Under the pieces are notes generated by a model, which saw only the letters and a program-made list of their open reading frames with translations, did no database searches and was not told the DNA's origin. The position numbers and the translations under genes are program-made. A stretch of DNA of 42,286 bases from assembly GCA_964479595.1 (NCBI GenBank), contig CAYZMU010000009.1:1-42286 (forward strand), written 5' to 3'. Origin of the DNA: Firm-04 sp964479595 (GTDB lineage Bacteria; Bacillota; Clostridia; Oscillospirales; Ruminococcaceae). This document shows positions 34,201 through 40,398 of this stretch, in pieces (positions within the stretch are counted from its first letter, which is position 1; each line of letters begins with the position of its first letter).

Positions 34201-35644
34201 GCGTGAGGTTCTGAATCTTCTTGGGGATTTCGCGCTCGGGATTCACAAACGTATCAAAGCTGTCCGTCACCGCGAGCCCCTTGACCTTTACCGCGCCGAT
34301 TTCCGTCAGGCGGTCTTTTTCGGGGGAAAGCCCGGTGGTCTCCACGTCAAAGACAATCACCTCGTCTTCGAGCGCGCGCCCGCACGGGGAGTCGATAATC
34401 TTGGGCAGGCTCAGGTCGTTGACCACATACGCCTCGCAGCCGTAGATGACGCGGAAGTCCTCCCACTGCGCCGCTGTCGCCATCGCTTCCGGAAACGCCT
34501 GCACCACGCCGTGGTCCGTAATCGCGACGGCTCTGTGCCCCATCTCGTGGGCGCGCGTGACCAGCTGCCGCGCGGTGCTGACGGCGTCCATCGCGGACAT
34601 ATTCGTGTGCAGGTGCAGTTCCACCCGCTTTTGCGGCGCGTCGTCCGTGACAGCCGGCGGCGCTGCGCTGTTGATGGCGGAGGGCTTCATCACGATATCG
34701 TGGTCGAAATCGTCGTAAGCGACCTGCCCGAGAAGGAGCAGATGCTCGCCGGGGCGCAGCTTCTCCAGCGGGAAATCCTCCATATTCTTTTCGTCTATAA
34801 ATAATTTCGCGAGCAGACTTCCCGTGCGGTCCGTGACGGGGAAGCTTAAAATCTTCTTCGTTCCCTTTGTATTACGGAGATTCAGCTCGGCGAAGATCTC
34901 GCAGGAAATGGCGAAACGCGCGGATTCGCCCTGAGCGCCCGTGCCGACGCGCTCGATCACCTCGCGGATAGCCGTGGGCTTTTCTTTAATGAGCCTGCCG
35001 TAGAGAATCGAAAGCGACTCCTTGTCGGGACGGTCGGGCTGAGCGGGCGTGATTTCCCCGGGCAGCGGCGCGAAATTCGGTGCGGAGTCTTCCTTCTCAG
35101 GGGGCGCGGGCTGCCGGATATGATCCTCCTCGCGGAGCTCTTCCTTGAAATGCTCCTCGAACGTCTCCGGGGAAATGTGCTCCACGCCGTCAAACGTCAC
35201 CTGAATGTCGCGGTCAAAGATCTCCCGGATAAGCTCGCGCAGCCGCGGCGCCGCGTGGGATTCCTTCAGGATATCCTGTCCGCCGTGGCGCAGCGTCAGT
35301 GTCAGCGCGTCCTCGGTGAGGCGCGTTTCGGCGTCCGCCAGATAGCCGTTGACCGCGGGACAGTCGCGCCGCAGCAGCGCAAGGACCGCCGGCAGGGTCC
35401 GCGAATCAAACGGCACGCCGGGGCAATGTACCCGCAGCCGCAGCGAATAAAGCCCCAGCCGAACCGCGAGATGATTCTCAAATTCAAAAACTTTTTCCGG
35501 GTCGGGCATGGTCTCAAACGACGCCTCCAAGGTGACGCTCGTTTTCGCGCTGTTTGCGCGCACGCGCGTCAGCGTCCCGCCGAGAATTTCCCGCGGGAGC
35601 CCTTCGCCGTATTCGCCCAGAAACGCTTCCAATGTCTTCCCCAT
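31262..35644 (-). CDS. polC: DNA polymerase III PolC-type alpha subunit
   Basis: A 1460-aa replicative polymerase of low-GC Gram-positives, with its own 3'-5' proofreading. Layout: N-terminal region (~1-210), OB fold (~225-330), PHP domain starting at VELHLHTNMSAMDAV (~340) and split by a DEDDh exonuclease (VIVFDVETTGLSPEKD, ~425; FLIAHNAPFDTAFL-like and HRASDDAYM), a zinc-binding loop (CESCKYSEF..CPRCG), the polymerase palm with DIDQNFSSEFQ, and a C-terminal helix-hairpin-helix. The length is normal and the frame intact. Start ATG 35644; AAAGGG lies 9 nt upstream. Genes for histidine and CoA synthesis follow on the same strand. Confidence 0.97.
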   Translation of the reverse strand: MGKTLEAFLGEYGEGLPREILGGTLTRVRANSAKTSVTLEASFETMPDPEKVFEFENHLAVRLGLYSLRLRVHCPGVPFDSRTLPAVLALLRRDCPAVNGYLADAETRLTEDALTLTLRHGGQDILKESHAAPRLRELIREIFDRDIQVTFDGVEHISPETFEEHFKEELREEDHIRQPAPPEKEDSAPNFAPLPGEITPAQPDRPDKESLSILYGRLIKEKPTAIREVIERVGTGAQGESARFAISCEIFAELNLRNTKGTKKILSFPVTDRTGSLLAKLFIDEKNMEDFPLEKLRPGEHLLLLGQVAYDDFDHDIVMKPSAINSAAPPAVTDDAPQKRVELHLHTNMSAMDAVSTARQLVTRAHEMGHRAVAITDHGVVQAFPEAMATAAQWEDFRVIYGCEAYVVNDLSLPKIIDSPCGRALEDEVIVFDVETTGLSPEKDRLTEIGAVKVKGLAVTDSFDTFVNPEREIPKKIQNLTHITREMVENAPKEEAAVREFLTFCGDNPVLIAHNAPFDTAFLRAVFARHGISFDFITIDTVPLARVMLPELTRLRLDTIAKHLKLGKFEHHRASDDAYMLAKIYLELVSRAKKRYQITTLGDFAERLPAPDPRKLKPFHQIILAKNQTGMKNLYRLVSYSQVDYFYKKPLIPKSLLIKHREGLLYGSACEAGELFSAMVEGAKEEELLELAEFYDYLEIQPIANNRFMLGSEHYGAKTEEDLRDYNRRILQIGDKLGIPVCATCDVHFMDEQDAIYRKILQSGSGYENAERQAPLYLRTTDEMLEEFDYLGADRAFEVCVTNPNRVADKIDACHAIPKGTFTPSLPGAEKDLVRITTERAKSIYGDPLPELVQKRLDRELDSICGNGFAVLYMIAQKLVANSEAHGYLVGSRGSVGSSFVASMAGISEVNPLVPHYVCESCKYSEFIEDGSAGSGYDLPPKDCPRCGTPMRRDGHDIPFETFLGFHGEKAPDIDQNFSSEFQSQTHRYTEELFGRANVFKAGTISGVKDRTAYGYVKHYLEENGASVNKSEENRLVAGCVGVKRTTGQHPGGMVVVPEDYDVFDFTPVQQPGEPDEDDDSETIITTHFDFNSLHDTILKLDELGHVVPTLYHHLEELTGMKIADVPTTDEKVYQMCTDCSVLGVTEEEIFCPTGSLGLPEMGTPFTIGMLLKAKPRKFSDFLQISGLSHGTDVWTGNAEELIDSGVCTISDVIGTRDSIMTFLIYHKVEPETAFKIMEFTRKGKAAQFFRDHPDIEPMLLEHGVPRWYIDSLLKIKYMFPKAHATAYVTASIKLGWFKLYKPLEYYATYFSIRGKDFEAKSAAEGIDAVRGRVKELLAKQRGPEKLTDKEADRLDMLKIINEAMTRGIFFLPIDIYRSHAVNFLIEDGCLRIPFTALSGVGEKAAEKLYDTVREQAAGGGFKSVEDLRTMSGVSKATIAALKSAGALGDMPESSQLSLF

Positions 35645-35689
35645 GCCTCACAACCCTTTCCAAAGTCCCTGTCAGACGCTACAGAAAAC

Positions 35690-35718
35690 ATTATACCACA
35701 TTTCCCCCGAAAAATCAA
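35690..35718 (-). promoter_or_regulatory. sigma-A promoter of polC
   Basis: Minus strand: TTGATT, a 17-bp spacer ending TGG, then TATAAT, ~45 nt upstream of the polC start. It lies immediately after the terminator of the small membrane-peptide gene. Confidence 0.83.
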
Positions 35719-35728
35719 GCCGTCAGAA

Positions 35729-35752
35729 CGGCAGCCCCCAGGGGAGCTGCCG
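35729..35752 (-). terminator. hairpin terminator of the 39-aa peptide gene
   Basis: CGGCAGC and GCTGCCG, extended by CCC/GGG with mismatches, form a strong stem-loop 20 nt after the stop codon. The U tract is poor (TTCT, with TTTTT further on), so it may be a weak or alternate terminator. Confidence 0.6.
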
Positions 35753-35771
35753 CCGCGCGTCAAAGAAGGCG

Positions 35772-35891
35772 CTACTTTTTGTTTTTGGGGGTGAAGATGT
35801 GGAAGATGGCGTCCAGAATGTCAAACCCTATCTGTGTGGCGGTGTAGACAGCCATCCCGATACAGAACAGAAAAGCAAGTGCTTTGAGCAT
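35772..35891 (-). CDS. 39-aa single-helix membrane peptide, function unknown
   Basis: Encodes 39 residues: MLKALAFLF and on through one hydrophobic helix (~4-30), ending in a basic TPKNKK tail. The case for a real gene is strong despite its size. It has a consensus promoter 69 nt upstream (35960-35988), AGAGGAG 7 nt before ATG 35891, and a hairpin after the stop. A longer frame from 35987 would start inside the promoter. No family recognised. It lies upstream of polC and divergent from the 60-aa protein-radA operon. Confidence 0.72.
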   Translation of the reverse strand: MLKALAFLFCIGMAVYTATQIGFDILDAIFHIFTPKNKK

Positions 35892-35959
35892 AATGATTCT
35901 CCTCTCCGAAAAAACTGATACGGTTTGTGCGGAACGGTATGTTCCCTTTGCTGATTCCA

Positions 35960-35988
35960 TTATACTCCGATTTGCCCGCGCCGTCAAG
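35960..35988 (-). promoter_or_regulatory. sigma-A promoter of the 39-aa peptide gene
   Basis: Minus strand: TTGACG, a 17-bp spacer, then TATAAT. Confidence 0.83.
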
Positions 35989-36027
35989 CCGCAAAACCCC
36001 TATCATGCGTAAATTTCCGCACATCTG

Positions 36028-36083
36028 AAACGCGTTTCCGGAAATGCGCCGGAAAACTGCCCAATATGCGCAAAATTTTGCGC
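36028..36083. promoter_or_regulatory. cluster of palindromes upstream of the radA operon
   Basis: Three perfect palindromes lie in 56 bp: AAACGCGTTT (36028-36037), the overlapping TTTCCGGAAA (36035-36044), and the 16-bp GCGCAAAATTTTGCGC (36068-36083). The last ends 27 bp before the -35 of the plus-strand promoter. They could be operator sites for a dimeric regulator; no regulator is identified. Confidence 0.45.
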
Positions 36084-36110
36084 TTGCCTTTTGAGAGCAG
36101 CCGGGAGCGC

Positions 36111-36139
36111 TTGACAAAAGCCGGGCAATGTGGTATGAT
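36111..36139 (+). promoter_or_regulatory. sigma-A promoter of the 60-aa protein-radA operon
   Basis: TTGACA, a 17-bp spacer ending TGG, then TATGAT, ~38 nt before the first start codon. Confidence 0.83.
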
Positions 36140-36176
36140 AAGAAGAGTACGCAAAACACGGAAAGGGGCGGAACAT

Positions 36177-36359
36177 ATGGCAAAATCCAAGAAGAAGAAA
36201 AAGAAGCCGAACAACGGCGCGAACCGCCAGCAGCGGCGCGATATCGAGCGCAGACCCGAGCGGGAAACCTCCTCCCAAAAGCCTATGGCGCTGCGAATCG
36301 TCGTCATCGCGCTGCTTGTCGCGATGCTGCTGGGCTTCATCATCCTCCCGCTGCTGTGA
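36177..36359 (+). CDS. 60-aa Lys-rich tail-anchored membrane protein, function unknown
   Basis: Residues 1-~35 are strongly basic (AKSKKKKKKP.., RQQRRDIERRP), followed by one C-terminal transmembrane helix (~39-59, IVVIALLVAMLLGFIILPLL) that reaches the last residue. This predicts a tail-anchored topology with the basic part in the cytoplasm, where it could touch nucleic acid or acidic lipids. AAAGGGGCGG precedes ATG 36177. Its stop is separated from the radA start by one base, so it is coupled to radA. No family recognised. Confidence 0.78.
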   Translation: MAKSKKKKKKPNNGANRQQRRDIERRPERETSSQKPMALRIVVIALLVAMLLGFIILPLL

Positions 36360-36360
36360 C

Positions 36361-37755
36361 ATGGCGAAGAAACATATAAGCTACGTCTGCACCGCCTGCG
36401 GGGCGGAGTACCCGAAATGGAACGGGATGTGCAGCCGCTGCGGAAAGTGGAACACGATTGAGGAAGCGCCTCCCGCGCCCGCGCAGCCGGTTCGTTCGCC
36501 GGGGACGGCGCGGGCGGTTTTGGCGGCGGGGGCCTCGGCACAGACAAGGGAACTGGCCGAAATTGACCTTGATGAGGATATCCGCTATGACACGGGCGTA
36601 GGGGAATTGAACCGTGTGCTCGGCGGCGGGCTTGTCAAGGGTTCTGTGGTCCTGCTGGGCGGGGAGCCCGGCATCGGCAAAAGCACGCTGCTGCTCCAGA
36701 TTTGTCAGACGCTCGGCGAGGACCGCAAGATTCTCTATGTTTCCGGGGAGGAATCCGCCAGACAGATAAAGCTGCGCGCGGCGCGTCTTCAGGTGGAAAC
36801 GGAGAATCTTTCCATTCTGACGCTGTGCGACGCCGAGGCCGTCTGTGAGGTCATCGCGCGGGAATCGCCGGATATCGTCATCATCGATTCCATTCAGACC
36901 ATGCGGCTGGACGGTCTCAATTCCGGGACAGGCTCCGTGCCGCAGGTGCGCGAGTGTACGAATCTCTTCCTGCAGACGGCGAAGGCGCGGGAAATTCCTA
37001 TTTTTCTGGTCGGGCACGTCACAAAGGAGGGCTCCATCGCCGGGCCGAAGGTTATGGAGCATATCGTGGACACCGTGCTCATTTTCGAGGGCGACCGCTA
37101 CCAGTCGGTTCGGGTGCTGCGCGCCGTGAAAAACCGCTTTGGCTCGACCAACGAGATCGGCGTTTTTGAGATGGCGGAGAACGGGCTCAGGGAAGTCGAA
37201 AATCCCTCCGCTATGCTGCTGGACGGGCGTCCGCGCGGCGTTTCGGGGACTTGCGTGTGCTGCATGATGGAGGGCAGCCGCCCGATTCTGGCGGAGGTTC
37301 AGGCGCTTGTCGCCAAGAGTACGCTCTCCTCGCCGAGGCGCACCGCGACGGGGCTTGACTATAATAGAGTCTATATTTTGCTCGCGGTGCTGGAGAAGCG
37401 TCTGGGCTATTTTTTCGGGGCTTTGGACGTCTATCTGAACATCGTGGGCGGCTTTCGGCTGGATGAACCCGCGGGCGATCTGGCGGTCGCCGTGGCGCTC
37501 TACTCCGCGCTGACGGACAAGCCCGTGGACGAGCGGGTCATCGCCTTCGGGGAAGTCGGGCTCGGCGGGGAACTGCGCGGGGTTTCGGGCGCCGCGCAGC
37601 GGATTGCGGAGGCGCAGAGGCTGGGCTTTACGCTGTGTATTCTGCCCAGACAGAACCTGCGCGGGCTGCAGACCGGACGTTTTACCATCGAGCTCGCGGG
37701 GGTCAGCAATCTGCGCGAGGCGTTCGCGCTGCTGCAAAAACGCGAGGGGAAATAA
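36361..37755 (+). CDS. radA: DNA repair protein RadA
   Basis: A 464-aa RecA-like ATPase with DnaB-type helicase activity that processes recombination intermediates (branch migration). The N-terminal zinc finger uses Cys10, 13, 24 and 27. The Walker A motif is GGEPGIGKST at ~99. The RadA-specific KNRFG motif follows, and the C-terminal third is Lon-protease-like (ATGLDYNRVYILLAVLEKR, GEVGLGGELRGVS). Complete in length. Co-transcribed with the small membrane protein before it. The frame extends upstream into that gene, but the ATG at 36361 matches the family start. Confidence 0.96.
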   Translation: MAKKHISYVCTACGAEYPKWNGMCSRCGKWNTIEEAPPAPAQPVRSPGTARAVLAAGASAQTRELAEIDLDEDIRYDTGVGELNRVLGGGLVKGSVVLLGGEPGIGKSTLLLQICQTLGEDRKILYVSGEESARQIKLRAARLQVETENLSILTLCDAEAVCEVIARESPDIVIIDSIQTMRLDGLNSGTGSVPQVRECTNLFLQTAKAREIPIFLVGHVTKEGSIAGPKVMEHIVDTVLIFEGDRYQSVRVLRAVKNRFGSTNEIGVFEMAENGLREVENPSAMLLDGRPRGVSGTCVCCMMEGSRPILAEVQALVAKSTLSSPRRTATGLDYNRVYILLAVLEKRLGYFFGALDVYLNIVGGFRLDEPAGDLAVAVALYSALTDKPVDERVIAFGEVGLGGELRGVSGAAQRIAEAQRLGFTLCILPRQNLRGLQTGRFTIELAGVSNLREAFALLQKREGK

Positions 37756-37768
37756 TTCCGCGTATCTT

Positions 37769-38659
37769 TTACGTTTGAGCGCCGGGCGAAGCCGAAAGGG
37801 CATCGAGCACCGCGCCGATATCCGCGTCAATGAGGACAGCGCGGGGGGCAATCTCCCGCGGGCAGTCCGCGCCGCCGAGGTTTACGCAGGCGTAGAAAGC
37901 CGCCGGGTTTCGCGCCGTCATCTGCCAGAACGGGTATTTGATGATGGCGGGGGTGTTGAGGCCGACGCCGAGTTCCCAAAACAGCACACGGCATTTTGCG
38001 TTCCGGTGTAAAAACCGCTCATAGCGCGCCCTCGCCTCGTGCCAGCCGCTGTCCTCGGCGAATGTTTCGTCGGAGCGCAGATTCATGCTCATCAATCGGC
38101 CGCAGCGGGGGCATCTGGGCAGAAGTTCGGAGGGTATCCGCATATTCCGCTGCTCTTTGAGCATTTTCCGGACGGCCTCCTCATTGTCGTATGTGCGCTC
38201 GGAGCAGGGCTCGGAACACTGGAAAAGCCCGTAATCGCCCTGCGTATAGAACAGGCGCTCTTTGTCAATCCCCGCCTTCTGAAAGCAGTGGTCGACGTTG
38301 GTGGTGATGACGAAATAGTCCTTGTCTCTGAGCAGCGCGAGCAGCTGATTGTAGACGGGCTTGGGCGCGTCCATGTAGCGGTTGATATAAATATAGCGGC
38401 TCCAGTACGCCCAGAATTCCTCCGCCTCGGCGAAGGGATAGAACCCGCCGGAATACATATCGTGAAAGCCGTATTTGCGCTCAAAATCGGAGAAGTACCG
38501 CTCAAAGCGCTCCCCGGAATAGGAAAACCCGGCGGAGACGGACAGCCCCGCGCCCGCGCCGACGACAACGGCTTCCGCCTCGGCGAGCGCTTCGCGGAGG
38601 ACGCGGATCTTATCCGAGAATTTCGCGGTAGATGTCGTAGTCGGACTGCCTGAAGACAT
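37769..38659 (-). CDS. SirTM-type (macrodomain-linked) sirtuin
   Basis: A 296-aa class M sirtuin. SirTMs use NAD to attach ADP-ribose to proteins rather than to deacetylate. NAD site GAGAGLSVSAGF (~34-45) and TTNVD (Asn121, Asp123) are present. The usual catalytic His of HG is replaced by Gln140 in TQGDYGLFQC, as in SirTMs. Zinc ligands are Cys148/152 and Cys183/186. The start at 38659 has GGAGGTG 7 nt upstream and overlaps the macrodomain gene by 50 nt. In Staphylococcus and Streptococcus the pair sits with GcvH-L and LplA2, whose lipoylation permits ADP-ribosylation; neither is seen here. Confidence 0.88.
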   Translation of the reverse strand: MSSGSPTTTSTAKFSDKIRVLREALAEAEAVVVGAGAGLSVSAGFSYSGERFERYFSDFERKYGFHDMYSGGFYPFAEAEEFWAYWSRYIYINRYMDAPKPVYNQLLALLRDKDYFVITTNVDHCFQKAGIDKERLFYTQGDYGLFQCSEPCSERTYDNEEAVRKMLKEQRNMRIPSELLPRCPRCGRLMSMNLRSDETFAEDSGWHEARARYERFLHRNAKCRVLFWELGVGLNTPAIIKYPFWQMTARNPAAFYACVNLGGADCPREIAPRAVLIDADIGAVLDALSASPGAQT

Positions 38660-39371
38660 TGAAAATCACCTCCGTTTGCGCTCTGTATTCCCGGACCGTG
38701 TTTACGGCAATCTGCGCCGCCTCACGCGCGGGGAAATGGAACTCGCCTGTGGAAATGCAGCAGAACGCCACGCTCTCAATATGGTTCTGCCGCGCCAAAG
38801 TGAGACAGGAGCGGTAGCACGACGCCAGCGTATCGCGGTCGTTTCGCGTCACCGCGCCGTAGATAACGGGGCCCACCGTGTGCAGGATATATTGGCAGGG
38901 GAGATTGTAGGCGGAGGTAAGCTTCGCGGTGCCGGGCGGCTCCTCGTGCCCCTGTTTCGCCATGATTTCGGCGCATTCCGCTCTCAGGGCAACGCCCGCG
39001 TAAGTGTGTATGGCGTTGTCAATACAGCCGTGGCAGGGCACATAGCACCCCGTCATTTGGCTGTTGGCAGCGTTTACAATCGCGCCGCATCTCAGCGCGG
39101 TGATGTCGCCCCGCCAAAGATAAATCCCCGGTTCCGTATGCTTCAGGTCCGCGATGTCCGTGATGCCCTTTTCTTCCGCCGCCGCTTGGAGATAAGCGTC
39201 CTGTACCGCTAAAAACTCCTGTGACACGGCGCGCGGCGGGCGGACGTTCATGAGCGCGCGCAGCAGCGCTTTGCGTTCGGATTCCCCGGCGGGAATCGCC
39301 ATATCTTTGTATTCCCCGGATTCATCCAGCAGATACCGAATCAGAAAATCAAGCTGTTCTGAGTGTGTCAT
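38610..39371 (-). CDS. zinc-containing macrodomain protein-ADP-ribose hydrolase
   Basis: A 253-aa protein with a helical N-terminal part (~1-75) and a macrodomain (~80-250) that binds and removes ADP-ribose from proteins. Marks are GDITALRCGAIVNAANSQMTGC, the Cys/His-rich CYVPCHGCIDNAIH consistent with the zinc-binding MacroD subclass linked to SirTM, and CCISTGEFHFPAREAA. It is the expected reversal enzyme for the overlapping downstream sirtuin. The start at 39371 has AAGGAGGA upstream; it has its own promoter, divergent from the nfn promoter. Confidence 0.9.
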   Translation of the reverse strand: MTHSEQLDFLIRYLLDESGEYKDMAIPAGESERKALLRALMNVRPPRAVSQEFLAVQDAYLQAAAEEKGITDIADLKHTEPGIYLWRGDITALRCGAIVNAANSQMTGCYVPCHGCIDNAIHTYAGVALRAECAEIMAKQGHEEPPGTAKLTSAYNLPCQYILHTVGPVIYGAVTRNDRDTLASCYRSCLTLARQNHIESVAFCCISTGEFHFPAREAAQIAVNTVREYRAQTEVIFNVFRQSDYDIYREILG

Positions 39372-39409
39372 AACCCGTCCTCCTTCTGAGCGTGAAAAGT
39401 TCTGCTTTT

Positions 39410-39438
39410 ATTTTACCATATCGCGGCGTGTTTGTAAA
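39410..39438 (-). promoter_or_regulatory. sigma-A promoter of the macrodomain-SirTM operon
   Basis: Minus strand: TTTACA, a 17-bp spacer ending TGG, then TAAAAT. Its -35 box is 17 bp from the -35 of the divergent nfn promoter. Confidence 0.78.
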
Positions 39439-39455
39439 GCTTTGCCGGGGATTGG

Positions 39456-39484
39456 TTGACAAAAGCGGCGGGGCGGTGTATAAT
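39456..39484 (+). promoter_or_regulatory. sigma-A promoter of the nfnA-nfnB operon
   Basis: TTGACA, a 17-bp spacer, then TATAAT: consensus in both boxes. It lies ~68 nt upstream of the start codon. Confidence 0.87.
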
Positions 39485-39552
39485 GGAAGAAGCATCAGCC
39501 GGCGCGCGGCAGCGGCCGGAGTGTAAAACATTTTATGAAAGGGAGCGGCGCC

Positions 39553-40392
39553 ATGTTTGAGATACTGCGCAAGGAGCACTTAAACCCGACTGTCGGGAAG
39601 ATGGTCATCAGCGCCCCGCTTGTCGCGAAAAAGGCGGAGCCGGGGCAGTTTATTATCTACCGCGCGAAGGAGGACAGCGAGCGCGTTCCGCTGACCATCG
39701 CCGATTATGACCGCGAGGCGGGCACCGTCACGATTATTTATCAGATCGTCGGCGCCTCGACCATGGAGCTGGACACGCTGGAGGAAGGGGAGTGCCTGCA
39801 CGATTTCGTGGGGCCTCTGGGCGTGCCGAGTCAGACCGAGGGGCTGCGCAAAGTCGCTGTCGTCGGCGGCGGTGTGGGCTGCGCCATCGCGTTCCCCATC
39901 GCCAAGAAGCTCAAAACCGGCGGCTGCGAGGTCCACAGTGTGGTCGGTTTCCGCAATCGCGATCTCGTCATTCTTGAGGACGAGTTCCGCGCGTACAGCG
40001 ACGTGCTGCGTGTCATGACGGACGACGGCAGCTACGGCGAGAAGGGGCTTGTGACCGACGCGCTCGAGGCGCTTATCAAAGAGGGCAACGCCTATGATGA
40101 GGTCATCGCGATAGGGCCGCTGATTATGATGAAGTTTGTCTGCGCGCTCACGAAGAAGTACAATATCAAGACGGTCGTCAGCATGAATCCCATCATGATT
40201 GACGGGACGGGAATGTGCGGCGGCTGCCGCGTGACCGTCGGCGGAGAGACGAAATTCGCCTGTGTGGACGGGCCGGATTTTGACGGGCACCTCGTGGACT
40301 TTGACGAGGCGATGAAGCGCGGGGCGATGTACCGCGATTTCGAGGCGAAAAAACGCGATGAGGCGTGCAGACTGTTTCAGAAGGAGGCCTAA
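39553..40392 (+). CDS. nfnA: NfnA-like ferredoxin-NADP reductase subunit (SudB/GltA-partner type)
   Basis: A 279-aa flavoprotein of the NfnA/SudB/PyrK-like family. It has an N-terminal FAD-binding barrel (VPLTIADYD), an NAD-binding Rossmann part (VAVVGGGVGCAIAFPIAKKL) and a C-terminal [2Fe-2S] cluster site (MCGGCRV..FACVDGP). With NfnB it makes the electron-bifurcating NADH-dependent reduced ferredoxin:NADP+ oxidoreductase, which supplies NADPH in fermenters. The start at 39553 has AAGGGAG upstream; an ATG at 39535 in the same frame lacks one. NfnB follows after 6 nt. Confidence 0.9.
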   Translation: MFEILRKEHLNPTVGKMVISAPLVAKKAEPGQFIIYRAKEDSERVPLTIADYDREAGTVTIIYQIVGASTMELDTLEEGECLHDFVGPLGVPSQTEGLRKVAVVGGGVGCAIAFPIAKKLKTGGCEVHSVVGFRNRDLVILEDEFRAYSDVLRVMTDDGSYGEKGLVTDALEALIKEGNAYDEVIAIGPLIMMKFVCALTKKYNIKTVVSMNPIMIDGTGMCGGCRVTVGGETKFACVDGPDFDGHLVDFDEAMKRGAMYRDFEAKKRDEACRLFQKEA

Positions 40393-40398
40393 GGAATC

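Noticed and set aside
36340..37851. 503-codon minus-strand frame opposite radA
   Set aside because: Antisense shadow of radA; composition is unlike a real protein and it runs into the SirTM gene end.
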